Source: Comamonadaceae bacterium (GTDB lineage: Bacteria > Pseudomonadota > Gammaproteobacteria > Burkholderiales > Burkholderiaceae_C). Taken from it: a DNA stretch of 6,355 bases. The notes beneath the pieces are model-generated. The model worked only from the letters and a program-made list of their open reading frames with translations. It was not told the DNA's origin and made no database searches. Shown piece after piece: positions 1 through 5,114 of this stretch; the first letter of the stretch is position 1, and every line of letters begins with the position of its first letter. Position numbers and translations under genes: made by a program. The stretch covers positions 1-6,355 of the forward strand of contig JAIXXW010000207.1 of NCBI GenBank assembly GCA_027490555.1, read 5' to 3'.

Positions 1-218
1 GCCAGGCGCTTGACGTCGTCGATGCTCTTGGCCACTTTGACGCCGCCGCCTTTGCCACGACCACCGGCATGGATCTGGGCCTTGACCACCCAGACGGGGC
101 CGCCGAGTTTCTGGGCGGCTTCCACCGCTTCTTGAACGGTGAAAGCTGGAATTCCGCGGGGCACTGGCACACCGAATTGACGCAAGATTTCCTTGCCTTG
201 GTACTCGTGAATCTTCAT
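1..218 (-). CDS. sucC: Succinyl-CoA synthetase (ADP-forming) beta subunit, N-terminal part
   Basis: This is the beta subunit of the TCA-cycle enzyme that converts succinyl-CoA, ADP (or GDP) and phosphate to succinate, CoA and a nucleoside triphosphate. It works in the cytoplasm with the alpha subunit SucD. Reading the minus strand from the ATG at 218 gives about 72 codons beginning MKIHEYQGKEIL, the usual SucC N-terminus. The ATP-grasp nucleotide-binding segment follows: VVKAQIHAGGRGKGGGVKV at residues 44-62, with Lys46 and the GRG at 53-55 in the positions known for nucleotide binding in the E. coli protein. The family is about 390 residues long, so most of the gene lies beyond the left edge, and sucD would be expected after it. 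The purine-rich GAGAGAAGA just upstream of the ATG is a modest ribosome-binding site. The gene is divergent from argC. I found no convincing sucC promoter in the spacer. Identity is very secure. Confidence 0.96.
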   Translation of the reverse strand, partial: MKIHEYQGKEILRQFGVPVPRGIPAFTVQEAVEAAQKLGGPVWVVKAQIHAGGRGKGGGVKVAKSIDDVKRL

Positions 219-296
219 GAGGTCTTCTCTCAGAGGGGTGGTAGTTCGACCGATCTGCCAGGGTGCCAGCGTGACACCGGGCACGTCAGCAGGCTC

Positions 297-324
297 TGGA
301 CACTGCAGGCTCGGACTGTATCAT
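297..324 (+). promoter_or_regulatory. Candidate sigma-70 promoter of argC
   Basis: The hexamer TGGACA (297-302) matches the -35 consensus TTGACA at 5 of 6 positions. TATCAT (319-324) matches the -10 consensus TATAAT at 5 of 6. The spacer is 16 bp, which is in the normal range. Transcription would start near 331 and give a leader of about 74 nt before the argC ATG at 405. The rest of the 219-404 spacer holds no gene that I can support. No operator for an arginine repressor is recognisable, and ArgR is not generally found in this group. Prediction is by eye only. Confidence 0.45.
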
Positions 325-404
325 GCTGCAATGCACCAATACTGGTCCTTGCGTCTTACATTGGCATGACGCCTGGGGCCGCAAATCCCGAGAAAGCAAT
401 CCAA

Positions 405-1328
405 ATGGCTCACATTTTCATCGACGGCGAAGCGGGCACCACCGGTTTGCAGATCCGCGAACGGCTGGCGCGGATGCCCCAGGTCCAGGTGCTCAGCATC
501 GACCCGGCCCGCCGCAAGGACCCCGAAGCCAAGCGCGAGCTGATGGCCGCTGCCGACCTGGTGGTGCTGTGCCTGCACGACGATGCCGCCATCGAATCGG
601 TGGCCATGATCGACAGCCTGCCTGGCCGTCGACCGCGCATTGTCGACGCCTCCACCGCGCACCGCTGCCACCCCGACTGGGTGTTTGGCTTTCCCGAACT
701 GGCACCCGGCCAGCAAGAGGCGGTGCGCCAGGCCCAGCGGGTGGCCAACCCGGGCTGCTATGCCACCGGCGCGATCGCCATCTTGCGGCCCTTGGTGGAC
801 GCGGGCCTGTTGCCGCGCGACTTCCCGGTGTGTCTGCCCTCGGTGAGTGGGTATTCGGGCGGTGGCCGCACCATGATCGAAGACTTCGAGGCCGGTCGCG
901 CGCCCTTGTTCGAGGCCTACGCCCTGACCCTCAAGCACAAGCACATCCCTGAAATCATGCGCTACACCGGCATGACCTGCCGCCCCTTGTTTGTGCCCAC
1001 GGTGGGCAATTTCCGTCAGGGCATGCTGGTGCAGCTGCCCCTGCACCTGGACGCTTTGCCGGGCCAGCCCCGTGGCGCCGATCTGCACCAGGCCTTGGCC
1101 GCGCACTATGCGCCCAGTCAGGTGGCCGGGGGCTGGGTCAGCGTGGAGCCCCCCACGGCAGACGCCAAGCTCGATGCCACCGCCCTGAACGACACCAACA
1201 AGCTGGAGCTGCGGGTGTTTGCCAACGAAGAAGCGCGCCATGCGGTGGTCATGGCCCGTCTGGACAACCTGGGCAAAGGCGCCAGCGGCGCTGCCGTGCA
1301 AAACATCCAGCTGATGCTGGGTCTGTGA
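405..1328 (+). CDS. argC: N-acetyl-gamma-glutamyl-phosphate reductase, type 2
   Basis: ArgC catalyses the third step of arginine (ornithine) biosynthesis, the NADPH-dependent reduction of N-acetylglutamyl phosphate to N-acetylglutamate semialdehyde in the cytoplasm. The 307-residue product begins MAHIFIDGEAGTTGLQIRER. Residues 8-14 (GEAGTTG) form the NADP-binding turn of the Rossmann fold. NPGCYATG at 115-122 carries the catalytic Cys118. KHKHIPEI (177-184) supplies the probable active-site His180, and GNFRQGM (201-207) is also typical. The length near 310 residues and the GEAGTTG start mark the short type 2 family rather than the roughly 340-residue type 1. The frame is open upstream to position 69, with in-frame ATGs such as 366, but the family N-terminus fits only the ATG at 405, preceded by GAGAAAG. 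It stands apart from other arg genes here, which is common for argC. It converges on yaeQ with 25 bp between the stop codons. Confidence 0.95.
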   Translation: MAHIFIDGEAGTTGLQIRERLARMPQVQVLSIDPARRKDPEAKRELMAAADLVVLCLHDDAAIESVAMIDSLPGRRPRIVDASTAHRCHPDWVFGFPELAPGQQEAVRQAQRVANPGCYATGAIAILRPLVDAGLLPRDFPVCLPSVSGYSGGGRTMIEDFEAGRAPLFEAYALTLKHKHIPEIMRYTGMTCRPLFVPTVGNFRQGMLVQLPLHLDALPGQPRGADLHQALAAHYAPSQVAGGWVSVEPPTADAKLDATALNDTNKLELRVFANEEARHAVVMARLDNLGKGASGAAVQNIQLMLGL

Positions 1329-1357
1329 GCTGGGCGCGGCCTGTGCGCCGCGCTCAC
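1325..1357. terminator. Hairpin across the convergent argC and yaeQ stop codons
   Basis: GTGAGC (1325-1330) pairs with GCTCAC (1352-1357). Inside it, GCGGC pairs with GCCGC around a CTGTGC loop; in an alternative register GCGCGGC pairs with GCCGCGC and the outer stem shortens to GTGA/TCAC. Both forms have one 5-nt bulge. The TGA of argC and the TGA of yaeQ both lie within the outer arms, so the same DNA could fold in transcripts from either side. There is no T-run on either flank, so it is not a textbook intrinsic terminator. It may act as a weak bidirectional terminator or as a 3'-end stabiliser. Confidence 0.4.
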
Positions 1358-1914
1358 TTCCAGCGGACCGGCTCGATGTGCACGCTGCCCCGGTCGCTGC
1401 TGAAGGTCACGCTGCCTTCTTGCACCGTGGCTTGCAGCTGCATGCTGCGCTCGGCCAGTTGGGCCAGCGCCTGAGCGCCTTCGGTGGGCACACGCCAGAC
1501 CTGCAGCTTGTCCAGGCGCGTGAGTTTGTTTTCGATGCCCTTCCACCAGACCTCGGCCGCGTGGTGGAAGCAGTACAGCAGCACTTCATCGGCTTTTTGG
1601 CAGGCCTTCATGATCGGCTTGTCTTCGGGCTGACCCACTTCGATCCACAAACGCGTCTGGCCCGTGAAATCGCGCAGGCTCACGTCCGGGTCGTCCGGGT
1701 CCGACAGGCCCGCGCCAAAAGACAGTTTGCCGTCGCCATGGCACAGCGCTTGCAGCTTGTAGGCATTGATGGCCAGCGCCAGCAGGCGGATCATCATGCG
1801 CTCATCGGTCTCGCTGGGGTGACGCGCCAGCGTCAGCGCGTGGTCTTCGTAGCAGCTGTGGTCGATGTCGGCGATCGACAGGTTGGCTTTGTAAATGGTG
1901 GACTTGAGGGCCAT
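1354..1914 (-). CDS. yaeQ: YaeQ family protein
   Basis: This 186-residue cytoplasmic protein belongs to the YaeQ family, known for a PD-(D/E)XK nuclease-like fold but without a settled biochemical role. It begins MALKSTIYKA, almost identical to the E. coli YaeQ N-terminus. It carries the hallmark ARHPSETDERMMIRLLA (residues 30-46), LWIEVGQPEDKPIMKA (89-104), a WW pair at 123-124, and MQLQATVQEG near the C-terminus. Acidic and lysine residues in the first two blocks (such as Glu92 and Lys103) are where nuclease-like catalytic residues would be expected. A TTG six bases further upstream is also in frame, but the family start is MALK, so I use the ATG at 1914. The ATG lies 9 bp after the purB stop, with GAGG overlapping that stop as ribosome-binding site, so the two genes are probably cotranscribed. 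Family assignment is firm; function is unknown. Confidence 0.92.
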   Translation of the reverse strand: MALKSTIYKANLSIADIDHSCYEDHALTLARHPSETDERMMIRLLALAINAYKLQALCHGDGKLSFGAGLSDPDDPDVSLRDFTGQTRLWIEVGQPEDKPIMKACQKADEVLLYCFHHAAEVWWKGIENKLTRLDKLQVWRVPTEGAQALAQLAERSMQLQATVQEGSVTFSSDRGSVHIEPVRWK

Positions 1915-1923
1915 GGGCAAGCC

Positions 1924-3324
1924 TCAGACCCGACGGGCCAGTGCGGCGGCTTTGCCGATGTAGCTGCCCGGCGTCATGGCCAGCAGGCGGTCCTTGTCGG
2001 CTTGCGGGATGTCCAGGCCCTGGATCAGGCCGTGCAGATCGGCCGCCGTCACCGCCTTGCCGCGTGTGACGTCCTTGAGCTTTTCGTAGGCCCCTTGCAC
2101 GCCGTAGCGGCGCATCACCGTCTGGATGGGCTCGGCCAGGACTTCCCAGGCCGCGTCCAGGTCGGCGGCCAGGGCTTCTTCGTTGAGCTCGAGCTTGTTC
2201 AGACCGGTCTTGAGCGAGGCATGGGCCAGCGCGGTGTAGCCCAGGGCCACGCCCATGTTGCGCAACACGGTGGAATCGGTCAGGTCGCGTTGCCAGCGGC
2301 TGATGGGCAGCTTTTCGCTCAGGTGCTTGAGCAAGGCATTGGCCAGGCCCAGGTTGCCTTCGGCATTTTCAAAGTCGATGGGGTTGACCTTGTGCGGCAT
2401 GGTCGAGGACCCGATCTCGCCGGCCTTCAGGCGCTGCTTGAAATAGCCCAGGCTGACATAACCCCAGATGTCGCGCGCGAGGTCGATCAAGATGGTGTTG
2501 CTGCGTGCGATGGCGTCGAACAGCTCGGCCATGTAGTCGTGGGGTTCGATCTGGATGCTGTAGGGCTGGAAGGTCAGGCCCAGTCCCCATTGGCTGGCCT
2601 GCGTTTCGCCCAGCTCGGGGGTCTCGACCACCCGCCGGGCAAAAGCCTCCCAGTCGAAGTCGGGCCAGGCCGACTGGTGGGCGTTGTAGTTGCCCACCGC
2701 CCCGTTCATCTTGCCCATCAGCTGCACGGCGGCAATCTTGTCGCGGCAGCCCTGCAGGCGCATCACCACATTGGCCATTTCCTTGCCCACCGTGGTGGGG
2801 CTGGCGGTCTGGCCGTGGGTGCGGCTGAGCATGGGCACATCGGCAAAGTCGTGCGCCATCGTCCGCAGCTTTCCGATCAACTCGTCGAGCCCCGGCAAGA
2901 TCACCCGGGCACGTGCCCCCTTGAGTTGCAGGGCGTGGCTGGTGTTGTTGATGTCTTCGCTGGTGCAGGCAAAGTGGACAAATTCGGCGGCTTTTTCCAG
3001 CTCGGGGCGGTCCTTGAATTTGGACTTGATCCAGTACTCGACCGCCTTGACGTCGTGGTTGGTGGTCTTTTCGAATTCCTTGATGGCCAGGGCATCGGCC
3101 TCGCTGAAATGCTTGACCAGACCGGTCAGGTAGGTGCGAGCGCCCGGGGACAGTGGTTTGAATTCGGCCAAGCCGGCATCGGACAAAGCGATGAACCAGG
3201 CGATTTCGACCTGCACCCGGCGGTGCATATAACCTTGCTCGCTCATGAGCGGACGCAGGGCTTGAAGTTTGCTGGCGTAACGGCCATCCAGCGGCGACAA
3301 GGCAGCAATGGGGGTGAAATTCAT
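1924..3324 (-). CDS. purB: Adenylosuccinate lyase
   Basis: PurB acts twice in purine synthesis: it removes fumarate from SAICAR to give AICAR, and from adenylosuccinate to give AMP. It is a cytoplasmic homotetramer of the fumarase/aspartase superfamily. The 466-residue product starts MNFTPIAALSPLDGRYASKL. It contains TTNHDVKAVEY (87-97), FACTSEDINN (118-127), LSRTHGQ (167-172, with the catalytic His170), and the superfamily signature GSSTMPHKVNP (305-315) with its mobile serine loop. It ends with MTPGSYIGKAA. Compared with E. coli PurB as I recall it, there are about a dozen extra residues around 228-255, before QIEPHDY. The frame is open to an ATG at 3366, but the 14-residue extension is not family-like and has no ribosome-binding site, so the start is 3324. 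No Shine-Dalgarno sequence precedes 3324 either. yaeQ follows in the same transcript; the GST gene is divergent. Confidence 0.97.
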   Translation of the reverse strand: MNFTPIAALSPLDGRYASKLQALRPLMSEQGYMHRRVQVEIAWFIALSDAGLAEFKPLSPGARTYLTGLVKHFSEADALAIKEFEKTTNHDVKAVEYWIKSKFKDRPELEKAAEFVHFACTSEDINNTSHALQLKGARARVILPGLDELIGKLRTMAHDFADVPMLSRTHGQTASPTTVGKEMANVVMRLQGCRDKIAAVQLMGKMNGAVGNYNAHQSAWPDFDWEAFARRVVETPELGETQASQWGLGLTFQPYSIQIEPHDYMAELFDAIARSNTILIDLARDIWGYVSLGYFKQRLKAGEIGSSTMPHKVNPIDFENAEGNLGLANALLKHLSEKLPISRWQRDLTDSTVLRNMGVALGYTALAHASLKTGLNKLELNEEALAADLDAAWEVLAEPIQTVMRRYGVQGAYEKLKDVTRGKAVTAADLHGLIQGLDIPQADKDRLLAMTPGSYIGKAAALARRV

Positions 3325-3330
3325 CGCCGG

Positions 3331-3361
3331 ATTGTAATTCGCAGGCCACTGTCGCCCGCAA
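3331..3361 (-). promoter_or_regulatory. Candidate purB promoter, possibly giving a leaderless mRNA
   Basis: On the minus strand TACAAT (3336 to 3331) matches the -10 consensus at 5 of 6 positions. A weak -35-like TTGCGG (3361 to 3356) sits 19 bp upstream, which is a little wide. Only 6 nt separate the -10 from the purB ATG, so the normal start point would fall at or next to the A of the ATG. Together with the missing Shine-Dalgarno sequence, this suggests a leaderless transcript. A second promoter further upstream cannot be excluded. Confidence 0.4.
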
Positions 3362-3371
3362 AACATGGATT

Positions 3372-3398
3372 GGCCATGCCGTCAGCGTCGGCATGGCC
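3372..3398. repeat. Perfect inverted repeat between purB and the GST gene
   Basis: GGCCATGCCG (3372-3381) and CGGCATGGCC (3389-3398) are perfect reverse complements separated by the 7-nt spacer TCAGCGT. The repeat lies 10 bp upstream of the candidate purB -35, and it covers the place where the -35 of the divergent GST promoter would be. That position favours an operator for a dimeric regulator over a terminator, and there is no T-run. The regulator is not known. Confidence 0.5.
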
Positions 3399-3406
3399 GA
3401 AGCCTC

Positions 3407-3412
3407 TAGAAT
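3407..3412 (+). promoter_or_regulatory. Candidate -10 element of the GST gene
   Basis: TAGAAT matches the -10 consensus TATAAT at 5 of 6 positions and would start transcription near 3419, leaving a leader of about 24 nt. No acceptable -35 is found 16 to 19 bp upstream. That stretch falls in the loop and right arm of the inverted repeat at 3372-3398, so the promoter may need an activator. Weak evidence. Confidence 0.3.
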
Positions 3413-3442
3413 CGGCGGGCACACAGCTTTCGCAACGCCCCC

Positions 3443-4057
3443 ATGAAAATCATCGGCTCCGTCACCAGCCCCTATGTCCGCAAGGTCCGCATCGTCATGG
3501 CCGAGAAAAAACTGGACTACCAGTTTGTCACCGAGGACGTGTGGTCGCCCCACACCGGCATTCATGCGTCCAACCCGCTGGGCAAAGTGCCGTGTCTGGT
3601 GATGGAAGGCGGGGAGGCGGTGTTCGATTCACGCGTCATTGTGGAGTACCTGGACACCTTGTCTCCGGTGGGCAAGCTGATCCCCGCTGGTGGACGCGAG
3701 CGCGCCGAAGTCAAGACCTGGGAGGCCCTGGCCGACGGTCTGCTCGATGCCGCCTTGACCGCCCGCATGGAAGCCATCTGGACCGGCCGGACCGACGCCC
3801 AGCGCAGCCAGGCCTGGATCGATCGGCATCTGGACAAGATCCAGCATGCCCTGAAGGCCATGGGCCATGGCCTGGGTGACAAGGCGTTTTGCTCGGGCAT
3901 CCACCTGAGCCTGTCGGACATTGCGGTGGGCTGTGCGCTCGGCTACCTGGACTTCCGTTTCCCACAGATCGACTGGCGCACGCCTTACCCCAACCTCCAC
4001 AAGCTCTACGACAAGCTGGCCCAGCGCGCCAGTTTCCAGGACACCTTGCCCCCCTGA
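3443..4057 (+). CDS. Glutathione S-transferase family protein (YibF-like)
   Basis: This is a 204-residue cytosolic protein with the two-domain glutathione S-transferase layout. The thioredoxin-like N-terminal domain (about 1-75) begins MKIIGSVTSPYVRKVRI, with Ser9 in the TSPYVRK turn as the likely glutathione-activating residue. NPLGKVP (44-50) carries the cis-proline, and FDSRVIVEYL (61-70) holds the Asp-Ser pair that usually holds the gamma-glutamyl group of glutathione. The helical C-terminal domain includes EALADGLLDAAL (94-105) and the N-capping box region LSLSDIAVGCALGYLDFR (155-172). This pattern and length resemble E. coli YibF as I recall it; the substrate is unknown. The ATG at 3443 is the only start that fits, but no Shine-Dalgarno sequence is visible. 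The gene seems to be a single-gene unit: it is divergent from purB and followed by a strong hairpin. Family call is firm; subfamily is moderate. Confidence 0.92.
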   Translation: MKIIGSVTSPYVRKVRIVMAEKKLDYQFVTEDVWSPHTGIHASNPLGKVPCLVMEGGEAVFDSRVIVEYLDTLSPVGKLIPAGGRERAEVKTWEALADGLLDAALTARMEAIWTGRTDAQRSQAWIDRHLDKIQHALKAMGHGLGDKAFCSGIHLSLSDIAVGCALGYLDFRFPQIDWRTPYPNLHKLYDKLAQRASFQDTLPP

Positions 4058-4096
4058 GCACTTGGCCTGGGATGGCCGGTGGCAGGCCTGAAGTGC
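4058..4096 (+). terminator. Hairpin directly after the GST gene
   Basis: The left arm GCACTTGGCCTG (4058-4069) starts right after the TGA. It pairs with CAGGCC (4083-4088) and AAGTGC (4091-4096), giving 12 base pairs with a 2-nt bulge and a 13-nt loop. There is no T-run downstream, so it is a terminator-like or 3'-end-protecting hairpin rather than a classical intrinsic terminator. Its place between the GST gene and the operon promoter region supports a role in separating the two units. Confidence 0.5.
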
Positions 4097-4123
4097 AGGC
4101 GGCTGTCCGGTAAGCGTCTGGTC

Positions 4124-4146
4124 CGGTGCGCACCGCTGCTTATGAT
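4124..4146 (+). promoter_or_regulatory. Candidate promoter with palindromic operator for the catabolic operon
   Basis: CGGTGCGCACCG (4124-4135) is a perfect 12-bp palindrome. It is followed after 5 bp by TATGAT (4141-4146), which matches the -10 consensus at 5 of 6 positions. No good -35 is seen; at 16 to 18 bp spacing that region would directly abut or overlap the left end of the palindrome. A regulator bound there could control the genes starting at 4221, with a leader of about 70 nt. A more distant inverted pair, TGTCCGG (4104-4110) and CCGGACA (4165-4171), flanks the site. No regulator gene is in the window. Confidence 0.35.
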
Positions 4147-4210
4147 CCAGTCTATGGCCAGCTGCCGGACACTTGGGCACCCGCGTGGGGCAGCAGGCGG
4201 CCTTGACCCA

Positions 4211-4215
4211 GGAGA
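4211..4215 (+). promoter_or_regulatory. Ribosome-binding site that decides the TTG start at 4221
   Basis: GGAGA lies 5 nt before TTG 4221 and is a strong Shine-Dalgarno match. The frame has no ATG near the expected N-terminus, so this site is the main reason to place the FAH-family start at the TTG. Confidence 0.7.
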
Positions 4216-4220
4216 CCATT

Positions 4221-5093
4221 TTGCGCATCGCCACATTTGTCCATGACCATCAACGCCGAGTCGGCCTGGTATCGCCCGATGGCCTGCAGGTCACGCCCTT
4301 TGAGCTGAGCCCGGAGCAGGCCCGGCATGGTGCCCAATCCCTGATCGAGGCCATCGTGGCGGGGCGGCCTTTGCCCGCGCCAAGCGCGGCGCCCCTGGCC
4401 ATCTCCTCGGTCCAACTCGAGTCGCCCCTGCCTGTGCCACGGCGCAATGTCTGGTGCGTGGGGCGCAACTACCATGCGCACGCCAAAGAATTGCAGGCCT
4501 CGGTGTTCAAGGACAGCCATGCCGACACCAAGGCCTGGCCCATCGTGTTCACCAAGGTGCCCGAGTGCGTGATCGGACCGCACGACGATGTCCATCTGCC
4601 CGGTGCGGCGGTGTCCGAGCAAATCGATTACGAGGCCGAGCTGGCCGTGATCATTGGCCAAGGCGGCAAGAACATCAGCCAGGCCCAGGCCATGCAGCAT
4701 GTGTTCGGCTACACCGTGGTCAACGACGTGACCGCCCGCGATGTGCAGATGCGGCACCAGCAGTGGGACATGGGCAAGTCCTTTGACACTTTTTGCCCCA
4801 TGGGGCCCTGGATCGTGACCGCGGACGAAATCGATGGTCGCCAAACCCGTGTGCGCTGCTGGGTCAACGGCGAGCTGCGTCAGGACGGCCCCACCGCGCA
4901 CATGATCTTCGACATCCCCACCCTGATCGAGACCATCTCGCGCGGCATCACGCTCTACCCCGGCGACATCATCGCCACGGGCACACCGGCGGGTGTGGGC
5001 ATGGGCCTGAACCCACCGCGCTACATCGCCAAGGGCGATGTCATCCGCGTCGAGATCGACGGTGTGGGCCGCATCGAAAACCGCTTTGTTTGA
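4221..5093 (+). CDS. Fumarylacetoacetate hydrolase (FAH) family protein
   Basis: This is a 290-residue cytoplasmic metal-dependent enzyme of the FAH superfamily. Members hydrolyse, decarboxylate or isomerise beta-diketo or 2-oxo acids late in aromatic breakdown. The N-terminal cap (residues 1-70) begins RIATFVHDH after the TTG start. The catalytic domain follows: NVWCVGRNYHAHAKEL (76-91), IVFTKVPECVIGP (108-120), IDYEAELAVIIG (135-146, with Glu138 and Glu140 as metal ligands), and GYTVVNDVTARDVQ (163-176, with Asp169 as third ligand). QWDMGKSFDTFCPMGPWIV (181-199, with Lys185) and GTPAGVGMG (254-262) complete the active site. All expected metal and oxyanion residues are present, so it should be active. 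Candidate reactions include acylpyruvate hydrolysis, 5-carboxymethyl-2-hydroxymuconate isomerisation and oxaloacetate decarboxylation; the sequence alone does not choose. It is the first gene of an apparent operon with the Bug receptor (21 bp gap) and the molybdenum hydroxylase subunit. Confidence 0.92.
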   Translation: MRIATFVHDHQRRVGLVSPDGLQVTPFELSPEQARHGAQSLIEAIVAGRPLPAPSAAPLAISSVQLESPLPVPRRNVWCVGRNYHAHAKELQASVFKDSHADTKAWPIVFTKVPECVIGPHDDVHLPGAAVSEQIDYEAELAVIIGQGGKNISQAQAMQHVFGYTVVNDVTARDVQMRHQQWDMGKSFDTFCPMGPWIVTADEIDGRQTRVRCWVNGELRQDGPTAHMIFDIPTLIETISRGITLYPGDIIATGTPAGVGMGLNPPRYIAKGDVIRVEIDGVGRIENRFV

Positions 5094-5103
5094 AAAGATC
5101 AAC

Positions 5104-5109
5104 AGGAGA
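5104..5109 (+). promoter_or_regulatory. Strong ribosome-binding site of the Bug receptor gene
   Basis: AGGAGA is 5 nt before the ATG at 5115. It is stronger than the sites of the neighbouring genes, in line with a periplasmic binding protein made in larger amounts than the enzymes of the same operon. Confidence 0.7.
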
Positions 5110-5114
5110 CACGC

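Noticed and set aside
69..404. A 112-codon N-terminal extension of ArgC in the same frame
   Set aside because: It runs through the sucC coding region and the argC promoter, and the ArgC family begins at the ATG at 405.
321..1301. A 326-codon minus-strand open frame opposite argC
   Set aside because: argC is certain on the other strand, and this product shows no known domain and an antisense-like composition.
3325..3366. A 14-residue N-terminal extension of PurB from the ATG at 3366
   Set aside because: There is no ribosome-binding site, it overlaps the likely promoter, and the family begins at MNFTP.
1378..3879. A very long plus-strand open frame (833 codons) running opposite yaeQ and purB and into the GST gene
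   Set aside because: It is antisense to three clearly identified genes, its product is low-complexity and rich in Gly, His, Val and Gln with no recognisable domain, and such frames arise from the codon bias of GC-rich genes.
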